Assembly: GCA_049840435.1 (NCBI GenBank)
Contig: JASGKY010000042.1
Coordinates: 1 to 64,000, forward strand
Length of the DNA stretch: 64,000 nucleotides
Source of the DNA: JADLHS01 sp049840435
GTDB taxonomy: Bacteria; Verrucomicrobiota; Verrucomicrobiia; Limisphaerales; JADLHS01
Direction: 5' to 3'
Shown: positions 10,250 through 16,961 of the stretch, one piece after another
Layout: each line of letters starts with the position of its first letter
Numbering within the stretch: position 1 is the stretch's first letter
Position numbers and translations under genes: made by a program
The notes under the pieces: model-generated
The model's input: the letters and a program-made list of their open reading frames with translations, nothing else
What the model was told of the DNA's origin: nothing
Database searches by the model: none

Positions 10250-11351
10250 AGGTTAACGCATGGCACTCCGTGACCGTCGGAGGCTCTAATTTCTCAACCA
10301 ATCGCAGAATCACTCTTTCTGGAACTGGATTCGTGCGGCGCTTGTTCTGTGCGAGAACAATCGCAACGGGCGGCTCAATGTAAACAATCTCAATTCGCGC
10401 TCCGTAGTCAGTAAAAAGATCAATCCAACGTTGCCGCATCTGGCGCGTGATGTTCGTCGCGTTAAAAGCGAAATTCTGACTGGCTCGTAGATATTCGCGA
10501 CACTTCTCTCTCGCAGCTTGGATGACTTCGCCCTGATTGTCCGTTGCTTCGATGTCGAGCGCATCACGGATGGCGTCCAATGCAACGACTGGTGTTGCCT
10601 GTCGGTTCATGGCGAGCCAGGTGTCCTTACCCGCGCCGGGAAGTCCTGACATGAGCGTGGCCGTGCAGCGATAGTCCAAATGCGGTGCGTAGTGCAGGCT
10701 GCTGAGTTGATCACGATAAAACAGGAATCGCGCCTGGTCATTGGCGAAGGCATAGGGAGTGAGAAAACAATTGCGCTCCTCGGCTGCAAGTTTCCATAGG
10801 TGCAGATTCTCTTCGGGACGGCTCATTTCCTTCGTATGCCGGCCGCGAGTGTCGGCGAGTGCGAAAAGATACAACAACTGGTTGTTCACGAGCCAAGAAA
10901 GCCAGATGACTTCGTGCTCGGGGCTTGGCTTTTCCAGCAGGAAAGGCGGGCGTCCGTGAAATCGCACGAGTGCCACAATCTCCTCACGCGTAATGAGATC
11001 GCATTCCAATTGACGCAGCACCCGGCGGGCGATTTCCGCGCCGACCAAGGCATGCTTGGGCGAACGTGTTCGGCCTGTTTCCGGTTCGATCACAGTTGTA
11101 GCAGGTTTGCCAGAATCGTGAAATAAGGCGGTAAACAGCAGCTTCAACTGCGCGGCACGATCAAGTGACGGCCAATCGGCGAGGCGTTCCAGTTCGGCGC
11201 AGACCATCTTGGTGTGCGTCCACACATCACCTTCCGCGTGCCATTGCGCGTCCTGATTGCAGTTCGCCATGTCGCGAGTCCACGATTGGGTTTTTGCCCA
11301 TTCCAGAATCTGCGCGTTTGTCGCGCGTGCGATGTCGGTCCAAGTTTTCAC
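10242..11351 (-). CDS. HD-Pnk: HD phosphohydrolase plus polynucleotide 5'-kinase
   Basis: A bifunctional RNA end-healing enzyme of the HD-Pnk type described from Runella. The N-terminal HD domain (about 30-190) shows WTHTKM and FHDSGKPAT (metal-binding HD at 78-79) and would open or remove 2',3'-phosphates. The C-terminal kinase (about 230-369) has P-loop SGLPGAGKDTW (235-245), the NATN turn and the lid NKRRTNPVPERV, and would phosphorylate 5'-OH ends. I chose the GTG at 11351 because its first bases overlap the RNA-ligase stop (GTGA), giving translational coupling; a longer ATG start at 11408 would lie inside the ligase gene. Together with the ligase it forms a complete break-healing and sealing module that works in parallel with RtcB. 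Confidence 0.88.
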   Translation of the reverse strand: MKTWTDIARATNAQILEWAKTQSWTRDMANCNQDAQWHAEGDVWTHTKMVCAELERLADWPSLDRAAQLKLLFTALFHDSGKPATTVIEPETGRTRSPKHALVGAEIARRVLRQLECDLITREEIVALVRFHGRPPFLLEKPSPEHEVIWLSWLVNNQLLYLFALADTRGRHTKEMSRPEENLHLWKLAAEERNCFLTPYAFANDQARFLFYRDQLSSLHYAPHLDYRCTATLMSGLPGAGKDTWLAMNRQATPVVALDAIRDALDIEATDNQGEVIQAAREKCREYLRASQNFAFNATNITRQMRQRWIDLFTDYGARIEIVYIEPPVAIVLAQNKRRTNPVPERVILRLVEKLEPPTVTECHALTFV

Positions 11352-12088
11352 AACCAAATGTCTGCTCCTTCTTCCAGCAGGTTCGGAATCATCTTCTGAT
11401 GCTGCCAATGCTCGCTTTGTTTCACCTTCTCCACGAACTCCGGCCGCACCAGTTTAGCTCGGCTCGTGACGTAGCCGCCCGCCTCAGTGCGGACATAAAT
11501 TCCCTCCATCAAATTGTCGGTCCGGCCCGTAACGGGATTATCGAAGGCACTGTCAAAGGCTGACGGACCGATGAGCGATGGCAGTTCGTCCGCCTTGACT
11601 CGACCGCGATTAACCACCGGCACGGTATGCAGACCAGTCCCATCCAGCATTCGCAGGCGTGTGGCGAGGTCAAGGAACTGCCTGGCGTCCTTGTCGTAAA
11701 TGTCGAACTCGAAAAAGTAGTGCGGCAGCTTGCGGTAATGAACGGAATGTTTCGCGTAGAGCCATTCACCGTAGAGGATGAACTGGCCGCCGAGCATTCC
11801 TTCCAACACTGGACGCTTCACCGAAGTCCATTGCTTGAACAGGTCGTATTGCGGGTGCATCCCTTCCGTGATTTCGTGGCCGCGACATTGCAACACCATG
11901 CGTCCGCCCGAAGTGAAATGAATGCCGACGTTCGTGCCGTCCACCTTTTCCTCCACAATCAACGTCGGGTCGGCGATAAACGCCTCGGATTCCTTTCGGC
12001 CAAGGTGTTTGTCGTCATCCGTTCCCTTCGAGCCGAACAAATGCGGCGTTCGCGGATACTTAATAAAATTGTCGCGGGATGCACCCAT
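11348..12088 (-). CDS. ATP-dependent RNA ligase, T4 Rnl2-like
   Basis: This 246-residue nucleotidyltransferase shows the ligase motif order: motif I EEKVDGTNVG with the AMP-accepting Lys at about 48, motif III FILYGEWLYAKH (103-114), motif IIIa YFFEFDIYD (124-132), motif IV NLMEGIYVR (192-200) and motif V AKLVRPEF (211-218). Rnl-type ligases join 3'-OH to 5'-phosphate ends, exactly what HD-Pnk produces. Its stop codon overlaps the HD-Pnk start, and the ATP-grasp gene ends six bases upstream of its start, so all belong to one operon. It is shorter than T4 Rnl2 (334 residues) and has no large C-terminal specificity domain. Confidence 0.87.
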   Translation of the reverse strand: MGASRDNFIKYPRTPHLFGSKGTDDDKHLGRKESEAFIADPTLIVEEKVDGTNVGIHFTSGGRMVLQCRGHEITEGMHPQYDLFKQWTSVKRPVLEGMLGGQFILYGEWLYAKHSVHYRKLPHYFFEFDIYDKDARQFLDLATRLRMLDGTGLHTVPVVNRGRVKADELPSLIGPSAFDSAFDNPVTGRTDNLMEGIYVRTEAGGYVTSRAKLVRPEFVEKVKQSEHWQHQKMIPNLLEEGADIWL

Positions 12089-12094
12089 ACAATC

Positions 12095-12835
12095 CTAATT
12101 GGGGCGGCAAGCTTGCAAGAGTAGCGGTAGGACTTTTTCGGCGTCGCACCCATACATCCCCGAGGAAAATGCCGCGTTGCTTTCAACGACTGCCCAACCG
12201 TGATTGGCTATCACGCCAACATCGATCACAACTGCCTTGGGAATCTCGACCGAGTCGTCAGCCAACAGACGCTGACAAAAGTCCTTTGCTGCATTGAGTT
12301 CCTCATCCGCCGCGGGCCACATTCCATCGTCTGATTTTGCCAATCGCCCATTACGCCAATACGGGGAAAGCGTGACAACGTTTCGATTTAGAATGAAACA
12401 ACGATACTCAATCGTCCATTCAACGATTTCTTGGACAAGCACCGCCAGGTCTTCCGGCAATAGGCCCGCAGCCGGGAGCTCAGCACCACTTGAATAGACC
12501 TTTGCATCAAAACATTTGTCGTCTGCCGGCTTGATGAACGCACTGCTTGAAAAGTTCCTCGCGGCCGCTAAGGTCGTGAGCCGAACATGTCTCCCACGCC
12601 AGTTAGGTGCAAGCCTCGGCAGCCAATCGAGCGGTGGTTCTTGAAGTTGTAAGTCCAATGCCTGCGCAACGTGATGAGCAAACAATGGTTCGCCATAAAC
12701 CGCGACATCTTTTGAGGCAATTGCCGGCACGCGCCAACCGTGCACACGAACGACGTCCCACTTTAGCGTAATGCATGCACGCCAGAGCGATTGTGCGTCG
12801 TCTGTTTGCCTCGCGGATAAAAGCAGTGTCGGCAT
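12095..12835 (-). CDS. ATP-grasp domain protein
   Basis: A 246-residue protein starting at MPTLLLSAR. The middle third has ATP-grasp features: AFIKPADDKCFDAKVY (about 114-129) with a conserved Lys, VQEIVEWTIEYRCFIL (about 147-162) with the acidic nucleotide contacts, and VIDVGVI...VESNAAF near the C-terminus carrying the metal-binding Asp and Glu/Asn residues. ATP-grasp enzymes activate carboxylates as acyl phosphates and ligate them to amines or thiols. The target here is unknown. Similar stand-alone ATP-grasp proteins (DUF4343-like) occur in RNA-repair neighbourhoods, which suggests peptide or RNA tagging, but that is inference. The long N-terminal extension of the open frame (from 13045) overlaps RtcB 2 and looks non-coding. 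Confidence 0.75.
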   Translation of the reverse strand: MPTLLLSARQTDDAQSLWRACITLKWDVVRVHGWRVPAIASKDVAVYGEPLFAHHVAQALDLQLQEPPLDWLPRLAPNWRGRHVRLTTLAAARNFSSSAFIKPADDKCFDAKVYSSGAELPAAGLLPEDLAVLVQEIVEWTIEYRCFILNRNVVTLSPYWRNGRLAKSDDGMWPAADEELNAAKDFCQRLLADDSVEIPKAVVIDVGVIANHGWAVVESNAAFSSGMYGCDAEKVLPLLLQACRPN

Positions 12836-12912
12836 GTTTTTAGATTGTTTAGTGGATTTCCAGTGAAAGGGCGAGTTTTGCGCTTCGGCAGACCTTCCCC
12901 GTCCGCGTTCGG

Positions 12913-14460
12913 TCACTGTTTCACTGTCATCAATGGGAACAGTTCGACCACCGGAGTTGCGATCTCGGCGGCTTCGAGAGTTTTTATTACCGGTGTGATG
13001 TCCTTGTAGGCGTACAGCGCCTCCTTCTTCAGTTCCTGTTTCCATTTATCCAGAATGTCGGGGCGCAAGCGCACATCCGGCCGATTGGGGTCGAGGGCGG
13101 TAATGACCGTGAACTGTTTCAGAAATTCAGCGAACCGGGAATCGTCCTCTCTCATGGCTTCACCTCTGGACAATGCGCGTCCGGCTCCGTGGCAGGCGCT
13201 GCAAATCGCTGACCGAGCACCTTTACCCAGGAGCAAATAACTGGGCGCGCCCATTGATCCCGGCACGATGACTGGTTCGCCCCAGTGTGCAAAATGAGTG
13301 TCCTGCATTTCTTCCCAACCGCCAGCTGGTGTGGCGCCTTTGCGGTGAACATAAACGCGCTTGCCGCCCAATTGCTCCTCCCACATTAAGTTGTGCGGCG
13401 CATCATACACTACGTTCCATTCAGTCTCCCCCACGGTTTGCCGCAGCCCTTTGCGAATCATCTGGGCCAGAAAAAAGCGGTTGCCAAACGCAAAATTTGC
13501 GGCATTGCGCATTGAGGTCATAAATTCATCGAACTCAATGGCAAATCTCTCGTTGCGGGGCAGGAGATAGATATCATTGGCCGGCCTCGCTACCCCTTCG
13601 GGATAGATCCTCTTCATCATGTCCGTGACGTATGTGCCCGTTACATGTCCAAGTCCCAGCGAACCAGCATGGATCATCACCACCACCTGGCCCTGCCGCA
13701 GTCCCCACGCATGGGCAGCCGGACCGTGCAGCACACGCCGGACATATTGGATTTCAGCGAAATGGTTGCCGCCACCGAGATTTCCGATCGTGCCATCGTA
13801 GGAAAGCCCTGTTGCGGCAGAGATGTAGTCCTTGAGTGCAAACACCGATTCGGTCGCGTAGCCGCCTCCTCCACGCATGTTGCGCAGATTCTTCTGCTCA
13901 GCACGAAGGTCAAGAGAACCCCAGATGCCTTTACCGTGCGCTTCGTGTGCGGTGGCTAAAAGTCCTGGCAATCCGTGCCGCACTAAGGCCTCTCGTTGAC
14001 GAGGCGTCATCGGTATGTCGCGTCCCCCCTCGAAAAACACATGTCGCAAAGCTGATTCCAACTCTCGCGCATTGGATTTCACTTCGTCGACGTCAAGGCT
14101 CGTAGCGATCAATCGCATGCCACAGTTGACGTCGTTACCAATGGCCTGAGGCACGGCGAAATCCCTCGTCGCGAGGACAGTGCCGATTGGGATGCCCGCC
14201 CCTTTGTGAAAATCCGGGGTCAAGACGACCTGACTTACTGCCGGATCGTCGCCGGCATCAAAGAACTGCGGAGCCTTGTGGCGCAGCAGGTCAACCGTTT
14301 CCTGAATTCGCAGCACCGATTCCAGTTCATCTACCGCCACGCGCTCCAACGGAATTTCTTCGTTGGCAAAGATGCGCGTGGGAATGTCCCAACGATTCGG
14401 GAATTCCAGTTCACAGTCGCTGACGCGCTTCAGCCGGTCATCTTGAGTGCGGATGCTCAT
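12913..14460 (-). CDS. rtcB: RtcB-family RNA ligase 2 (long form)
   Basis: A 515-residue RtcB homologue with all catalytic motifs: GNDVNCG (Asp110, Cys113), GGNHFAE (230-236), IHAGSLG (263-269), PHNLMWE (355-361), HRKGATPAGG (372-381) and CHGAGR (423-428) with the guanylylated His. Compared with RtcB 1 it carries an insertion around 140-200 (a Gly-rich MRGGGGYATE stretch) and a different N-terminus, so it belongs to another RtcB clade. It lies upstream of the ATP-grasp gene and downstream of the HNH gene on the same strand. Two RtcB clades in one operon suggest distinct substrates, for example different break sites or RNAs. Confidence 0.92.
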   Translation of the reverse strand: MSIRTQDDRLKRVSDCELEFPNRWDIPTRIFANEEIPLERVAVDELESVLRIQETVDLLRHKAPQFFDAGDDPAVSQVVLTPDFHKGAGIPIGTVLATRDFAVPQAIGNDVNCGMRLIATSLDVDEVKSNARELESALRHVFFEGGRDIPMTPRQREALVRHGLPGLLATAHEAHGKGIWGSLDLRAEQKNLRNMRGGGGYATESVFALKDYISAATGLSYDGTIGNLGGGNHFAEIQYVRRVLHGPAAHAWGLRQGQVVVMIHAGSLGLGHVTGTYVTDMMKRIYPEGVARPANDIYLLPRNERFAIEFDEFMTSMRNAANFAFGNRFFLAQMIRKGLRQTVGETEWNVVYDAPHNLMWEEQLGGKRVYVHRKGATPAGGWEEMQDTHFAHWGEPVIVPGSMGAPSYLLLGKGARSAICSACHGAGRALSRGEAMREDDSRFAEFLKQFTVITALDPNRPDVRLRPDILDKWKQELKKEALYAYKDITPVIKTLEAAEIATPVVELFPLMTVKQ

Positions 14461-14524
14461 TGGTTTGTATGCGGATGCATGGGTTCAAGAAGTTGGGCCG
14501 CCGAAAACGGCGGCCCGACATGCT

Positions 14525-15109
14525 CTATTCATTGAGAAACAGCTTCCACTCGGCGACGCCGTGGGCGTTGCGGATGAGCGCCGACACCGGCAGTTCCTTC
14601 GGCGCGCGCGGGACGCTGAGCAGCTTCAGCCCGGCTTCGTGCGGCAGACGGTTGCCCTTGCGGGTGTTTACGTCCTTGCTCGACCACACGAGGTTTTCCC
14701 ACGTATCTGCCCCACCGCGCGAACGCGGCAGGACGTGGTCGAGGCTGCCTTCGTCCGGCTTCAGCAACTTGCCCGTGTATTGGCAGCGATTGCCATCGCG
14801 CTCGCGAATCGTCTTGGAACAGAGCTTTGGGCGCTTCTTCGGCACCTTGGCGAAGTTCACCGCCACGATCACCGTCGGCACGCGGATCGCGCCGCGCGCA
14901 GTGCGCACGGCATAGTCAGCTTCCCGAACCGGCAGCGTGATCCACTCGTCCCACTTCACCGGGCGGATGTGTTCGTCGCCCTCGATGTCGAGCGCGGTGG
15001 CTACGTTCGTCGCAAGCATGCAGAATGCATCCTGCGGCGTGCGGATGTTGATCGCCTGCCAGTTGCGGTTGAGCACCAGCACAATCGTCTTGTTCAGCAT
15101 GTCATTCAT
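14525..15109 (-). CDS. HNH endonuclease
   Basis: From the ATG at 15109 the protein has 194 residues: an N-terminal beta-rich domain (KTIVLVLNRNWQAI, residues 7-20) and a C-terminal HNH fold with CQYTGKLL (109-116), SLDHVLPRSRGG (122-133, catalytic His) and NLVWSSKDVNTRKGN (139-153). This architecture is widespread in bacteria as a free-standing HNH protein, including in phages and next to tRNA arrays; its biological target is generally unknown. The long upstream extension of the open frame runs into the tRNA genes and is not coding. It lies between the first tRNA block and RtcB 2, so it may cut RNA or DNA as part of the same module, or be a homing-type passenger. Confidence 0.8.
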   Translation of the reverse strand: MNDMLNKTIVLVLNRNWQAINIRTPQDAFCMLATNVATALDIEGDEHIRPVKWDEWITLPVREADYAVRTARGAIRVPTVIVAVNFAKVPKKRPKLCSKTIRERDGNRCQYTGKLLKPDEGSLDHVLPRSRGGADTWENLVWSSKDVNTRKGNRLPHEAGLKLLSVPRAPKELPVSALIRNAHGVAEWKLFLNE

Positions 15110-15177
15110 AAAATGTTTGCACACCGTGACTGCTCCGCGCGGTTGAGGTGTTTGTTCTTCATTGAAGCAGCAGGGAT

Positions 15178-15252
15178 TGGTTGCCTCGCTCGGCTTTGCT
15201 CCAAGTCCTCCGGTGTCAGAGACCGGCGCACTCCTGATTATGCGACGAGGCA
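15178..15252 (-). tRNA. tRNA-Gln(CUG)
   Basis: Seven-pair acceptor TGCCTCG/CGAGGCA, anticodon loop CTCTGAC on a five-pair stem, T loop AGCAAAG (G55), A73, encoded CCA. It is the last tRNA of the block, about 70 bases upstream of the HNH gene. The discriminator A differs from the G73 of the other Gln tRNA in the block. Confidence 0.85.
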
Positions 15253-15260
15253 ATTGAGAG

Positions 15261-15334
15261 TGGTCGCCCGGGAAGGTTCTGCCCCCTCGATTTCTGGGTG
15301 TAGGCCAGACGTGATGCTATTTTACTACCGGGCG
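15261..15334 (-). tRNA. tRNA-Val(UAC), C33
   Basis: Acceptor CGCCCGG/CCGGGCG, anticodon loop CCTACAC with C instead of the universal U33, T loop GGCAGAA (G55), A73 and encoded CCA. The D arm is weak (two pairs). It is the only Val tRNA of the set. Confidence 0.75.
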
Positions 15335-15357
15335 GTCGAAGCTCGACTTGCCAAAGC

Positions 15358-15432
15358 TGGCTGCCGGGGCTGGACTCGCACCAGCATACGCGCCTTCAAA
15401 GGGCGCTGTCCTACGAATTAGACGACCCGGCA
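15358..15432 (-). tRNA. tRNA-Gln(UUG)
   Basis: Acceptor TGCCGGG/CCCGGCA, anticodon loop CTTTGAA, T loop TGCGAGT (G55), G73 as expected for Gln, encoded CCA. Confidence 0.9.
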
Positions 15433-15440
15433 GTTTTAAG

Positions 15441-15514
15441 TGGTGGCCCGCCAGGGTAACGCGCCCTGTTCTACGGATTAAAAGTCCGTTGCATCACTTT
15501 AATGCTTGCAGGCC
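15441..15514 (-). tRNA. tRNA-Lys(UUU)
   Basis: Acceptor GGCCTGC/GCGGGCC with one wobble, anticodon loop CTTTTAA, T loop CGCGTTA (C54, G55), A73, encoded CCA. D loop TAAAGTG lacks the GG pair. Confidence 0.88.
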
Positions 15515-15518
15515 AGAA

Positions 15519-15593
15519 TGGTGCTCGCGGCAGGACTTGCACCTGCACTGACGACGTTCTCGACGTCGTGCCTCTGCGTTGGGCTACGCGAGC
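15519..15593 (-). tRNA. tRNA-Leu(GAG), class I, C33
   Basis: Acceptor GCTCGCG/CGCGAGC, anticodon loop TCGAGAA on CGACG/CGTCG with C at position 33, T loop TGCAAGT (G55), A73, CCA. The variable region is short, unlike normal Leu tRNAs. D arm (TAGCCCAACGCAGAGGC) is shared with the other short Leu tRNAs at 16.32 and 16.40 kb. Confidence 0.75.
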
Positions 15594-15618
15594 TGCTGTG
15601 GCGCATTGCCACAAGGAA

Positions 15619-15690
15619 TGGAGCCTCCAGCCGGTGATGCTCCGGCGGGAATTCTTTACAAAAGAAATCCGCAGGCTGCTGCGTGGAGGC
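15619..15690 (-). tRNA. tRNA-Thr(UGU)
   Basis: Acceptor GCCTCCA/TGGAGGC, anticodon loop TTTGTAA on a stem with one mismatch, very short D loop (CAGC), T loop AGCATCA (G55), T73, CCA. Confidence 0.8.
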
Positions 15691-15693
15691 AAA

Positions 15694-15765
15694 TGGTCGC
15701 AGTCTCCGGTGCCGCCCCGGACACGGCGAGCTTATGAAACTCACCTGAGACCTGGCTCGACTGCG
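15694..15765 (-). tRNA. tRNA-Met(CAU)
   Basis: Acceptor CGCAGTC/GACTGCG, anticodon loop TTCATAA, T loop GGCGGCA (G55), A73, CCA. It lacks the three G-C pairs next to the loop that mark initiators, so it is an elongator or, if modified to lysidine, an Ile tRNA. Confidence 0.82.
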
Positions 15766-15806
15766 GTCCTTGCGGACGGCGACCACTTCGCATGGCCACC
15801 TAAACT

Positions 15807-15882
15807 CGGAGCCCTCACTCGGATTTGCACCGAGTTGAATTCGCTTACCGAGCGAATGCATCGCTGCCAATGCTTTGAGGGC
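15807..15882 (-). tRNA. tRNA-Thr(GGU), C33, no CCA
   Basis: Acceptor GCCCTCA/TGAGGGC, anticodon loop TCGGTAA with C33, D loop containing GGCAG, T loop TGCAAAT (G55), T73 as in the other Thr tRNAs here. The 3' end reads CCG rather than CCA, the only such case in the set. Confidence 0.78.
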
Positions 15883-15892
15883 TAAATGAAAT

Positions 15893-15970
15893 TGGCGTCC
15901 CTGACCGGCTTCGCTCCGGTGATCTCCTGCATGAGAGGCAGGCATGTTGACTGGACTACACCACAGGGAC
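15893..15970 (-). tRNA. tRNA-Glu(CUC)
   Basis: Acceptor GTCCCTG/CAGGGAC, anticodon loop CTCTCAT, T loop AGCGAAG (G55), G73 as expected for Glu, CCA. Confidence 0.87.
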
Positions 15971-15975
15971 GAAAT

Positions 15976-16049
15976 TGGAGCGGGTGAACGGAGTCGCACC
16001 GTCGTCTCGGCCGTGGCAAGGCCGCATTCTGCTGTTGAACCACACCCGC
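15976..16049 (-). tRNA. tRNA-Gly(GCC)
   Basis: Acceptor GCGGGTG/CACCCGC, anticodon loop TTGCCAC, D loop AACAGCA, T loop TGCGACT (G55), T73 as in bacterial Gly tRNAs, CCA. Confidence 0.9.
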
Positions 16050-16054
16050 AAAAT

Positions 16055-16130
16055 TGGTGTCCCCAGTCGGAATCTCACCGACAACCTGACGCTTAGGACG
16101 CGCCCGCTCTGTGCTTTGAGCTATGGGGAC
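16055..16130 (-). tRNA. tRNA-Arg(CCU)
   Basis: Acceptor GTCCCCA/TGGGGAC, anticodon loop GTCCTAA, D arm GCTC/GAGC, T loop TGAGATT (G55, A56), A73, CCA. Confidence 0.87.
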
Positions 16131-16134
16131 GAAA

Positions 16135-16226
16135 TGGTACGCGCGTCCGGTAACGCTCCGGATCCCGGCACTGATCTAGTGCGATGCGGGGTATAAAGCC
16201 GCCGGCTCTCTTTGAGCTACGCGCGC
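16135..16226 (-). tRNA. Class II tRNA with UAU (or UUA) anticodon
   Basis: A 92-base gene with a five-pair extra arm (GCACT/AGTGC). Acceptor GCGCGCG/CGCGCGT, T loop AGCGTTA (G55), A73, CCA. The anticodon stem closes best as GCGG/CCGC around CTTTATACC. Reading TTTATAC as the loop gives UAU (Ile) with A37; reading CTTTATA gives UUA, an ochre-reading anticodon, but with a poorer stem. A long arm is not expected for Ile. Confidence 0.65.
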
Positions 16227-16227
16227 A

Positions 16228-16315
16228 TGGCGGAATGCCGTGGACTTGCACCACTTGCCCAAAGGCACGCACTCGTTAGCACCGAGGCCCGGCACGCTTG
16301 ACCGGTGGACATTCC
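16228..16315 (-). tRNA. tRNA-Ser(GCU)
   Basis: 88 bases, acceptor GGAATGT/GCATTCC, anticodon loop GTGCTAA, long variable arm (TGCC/GGCA), T loop TGCAAGT (G55), G73 and CCA, all consistent with a class II Ser tRNA. Confidence 0.88.
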
Positions 16316-16319
16316 AAAT

Positions 16320-16394
16320 TGGTCCGCGTGGCAGGACTTGCACCTGCAACCTTTCCGGTTTGAGCGGAACGCCTCTGCATTGGGCTACACACGG
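16320..16394 (-). tRNA. tRNA-Leu(CAA), class I
   Basis: Acceptor CCGTGTG/CACGCGG, anticodon loop CTCAAAC on TTCCG/CGGAA, short variable region (AGGTT), T loop TGCAAGT (G55), A73, CCA. No long arm although the anticodon is Leu. Confidence 0.82.
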
Positions 16395-16395
16395 T

Positions 16396-16470
16396 TGGTG
16401 CCCACGGTCGGATTTGCACCGACACTGTGCGCGTTTTAAGGGCGCCGTCTCTGCGTTGGACTACGTGGGC
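16396..16470 (-). tRNA. tRNA-Leu(UAA), class I
   Basis: Acceptor GCCCACG/CGTGGGC, anticodon loop CTTAAAA closed by GCGC/GCGC with one mismatch, short variable region, T loop TGCAAAT (G55), A73, CCA. Confidence 0.8.
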
Positions 16471-16474
16471 GAAA

Positions 16475-16558
16475 TGGTGGGCATGAAGGGACTTGCACCC
16501 CCAAGGCTACCAGATTCTGAGTCTGGACCCTCTGCTATTCGGGTTAAACCACATGCCC
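16475..16558 (-). tRNA. tRNA-Leu(CAG)
   Basis: 84 bases, acceptor GGGCATG/CATGCCC, anticodon loop CTCAGAA on CCAGA/TCTGG, enlarged D loop and a variable region of about nine bases, T loop TGCAAGT (G55), A73, CCA. Intermediate between class I and II. Confidence 0.83.
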
Positions 16559-16564
16559 GTGAAT

Positions 16565-16640
16565 TGGTGCATCCGGCAGGACTCCCACCTGCAGACTCTC
16601 CGTTCGAAGCGGAGCATGATCATAATTTCACCACGGATGC
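16565..16640 (-). tRNA. tRNA-Arg(UCG)
   Basis: Acceptor GCATCCG/CGGATGC, anticodon loop CTTCGAA on CTCCG/CGGAG, T loop TGGGAGT (G55, G56), A73, CCA. Confidence 0.86.
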
Positions 16641-16645
16641 GGAAA

Positions 16646-16720
16646 TGGTGGGCTGCCTCGGATTCGCACCGAGTTCTCGCCGGGTAAGAGCCGGGACTTC
16701 ACTGCCAAAGTTTGCAACCC
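16646..16720 (-). tRNA. tRNA-Lys(CUU)
   Basis: Acceptor GGGTTGC/GCAGCCC, anticodon loop CTCTTAC, D loop with GGCAG, T loop TGCGAAT (G55), A73, CCA. Confidence 0.84.
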
Positions 16721-16722
16721 AA

Positions 16723-16796
16723 GCGAACACGAAGGCGGAGTTGAACCGCCGCGGCGAAGTCTGTGAGGCTTCGCTGACACCGGGATTTCGCGTCGC
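16723..16796 (-). ncRNA. tRNA-like RNA with extended acceptor stem and no D arm
   Basis: The ends pair as a ten-base-pair stem with one bulged T (outer GCGA/TCGC, then CGCGAA/TTCGTG), longer than a tRNA acceptor. Inside are a nine-base loop on GCGAAG/CTTCGC whose centre reads T-CAC-A, and a T arm GGCGG/CCGCC with the canonical loop TTCAACT. No D arm and no CCA can be found. It sits among normal-looking tRNA genes. It may be a decayed Val tRNA, a Y-RNA-like mimic or another structured RNA. Confidence 0.45.
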
Positions 16797-16802
16797 GTGA
16801 AA

Positions 16803-16877
16803 TGGACGGGCATGAGGGTAGCGCGCCCTCTACTCCGGTTTGGAAGACTGGCGTGTATCTCTCAACACTTATGCCCG
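16803..16877 (-). tRNA. tRNA-Gly(UCC)
   Basis: Acceptor CGGGCAT/ATGCCCG, anticodon loop CTTCCAA, T loop CGCGCTA (C54, G55), T73 as for Gly, CCA. Confidence 0.86.
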
Positions 16878-16883
16878 AAGAAA

Positions 16884-16957
16884 TGGAGTCCCGTGCGGGA
16901 GTTGCACCCACCTGAATGGTTTTGCAGACCACTGCCTAGCTGCTCGGCCAACGGGAC
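16884..16957 (-). tRNA. tRNA-Cys(GCA)
   Basis: Acceptor GTCCCGT/ACGGGAC, anticodon loop CTGCAAA, T loop TGCAACT (G55), T73 as for Cys, CCA. It is the first tRNA of this block in transcription order; the phosphoesterase gene ends five bases before it. Confidence 0.9.
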
Positions 16958-16961
16958 GTGA

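Noticed and set aside
15110..15253. N-terminal extension of the HNH frame
   Set aside because: It crosses the tRNA-Gln(CUG) gene; the ATG at 15109 gives the usual family start.
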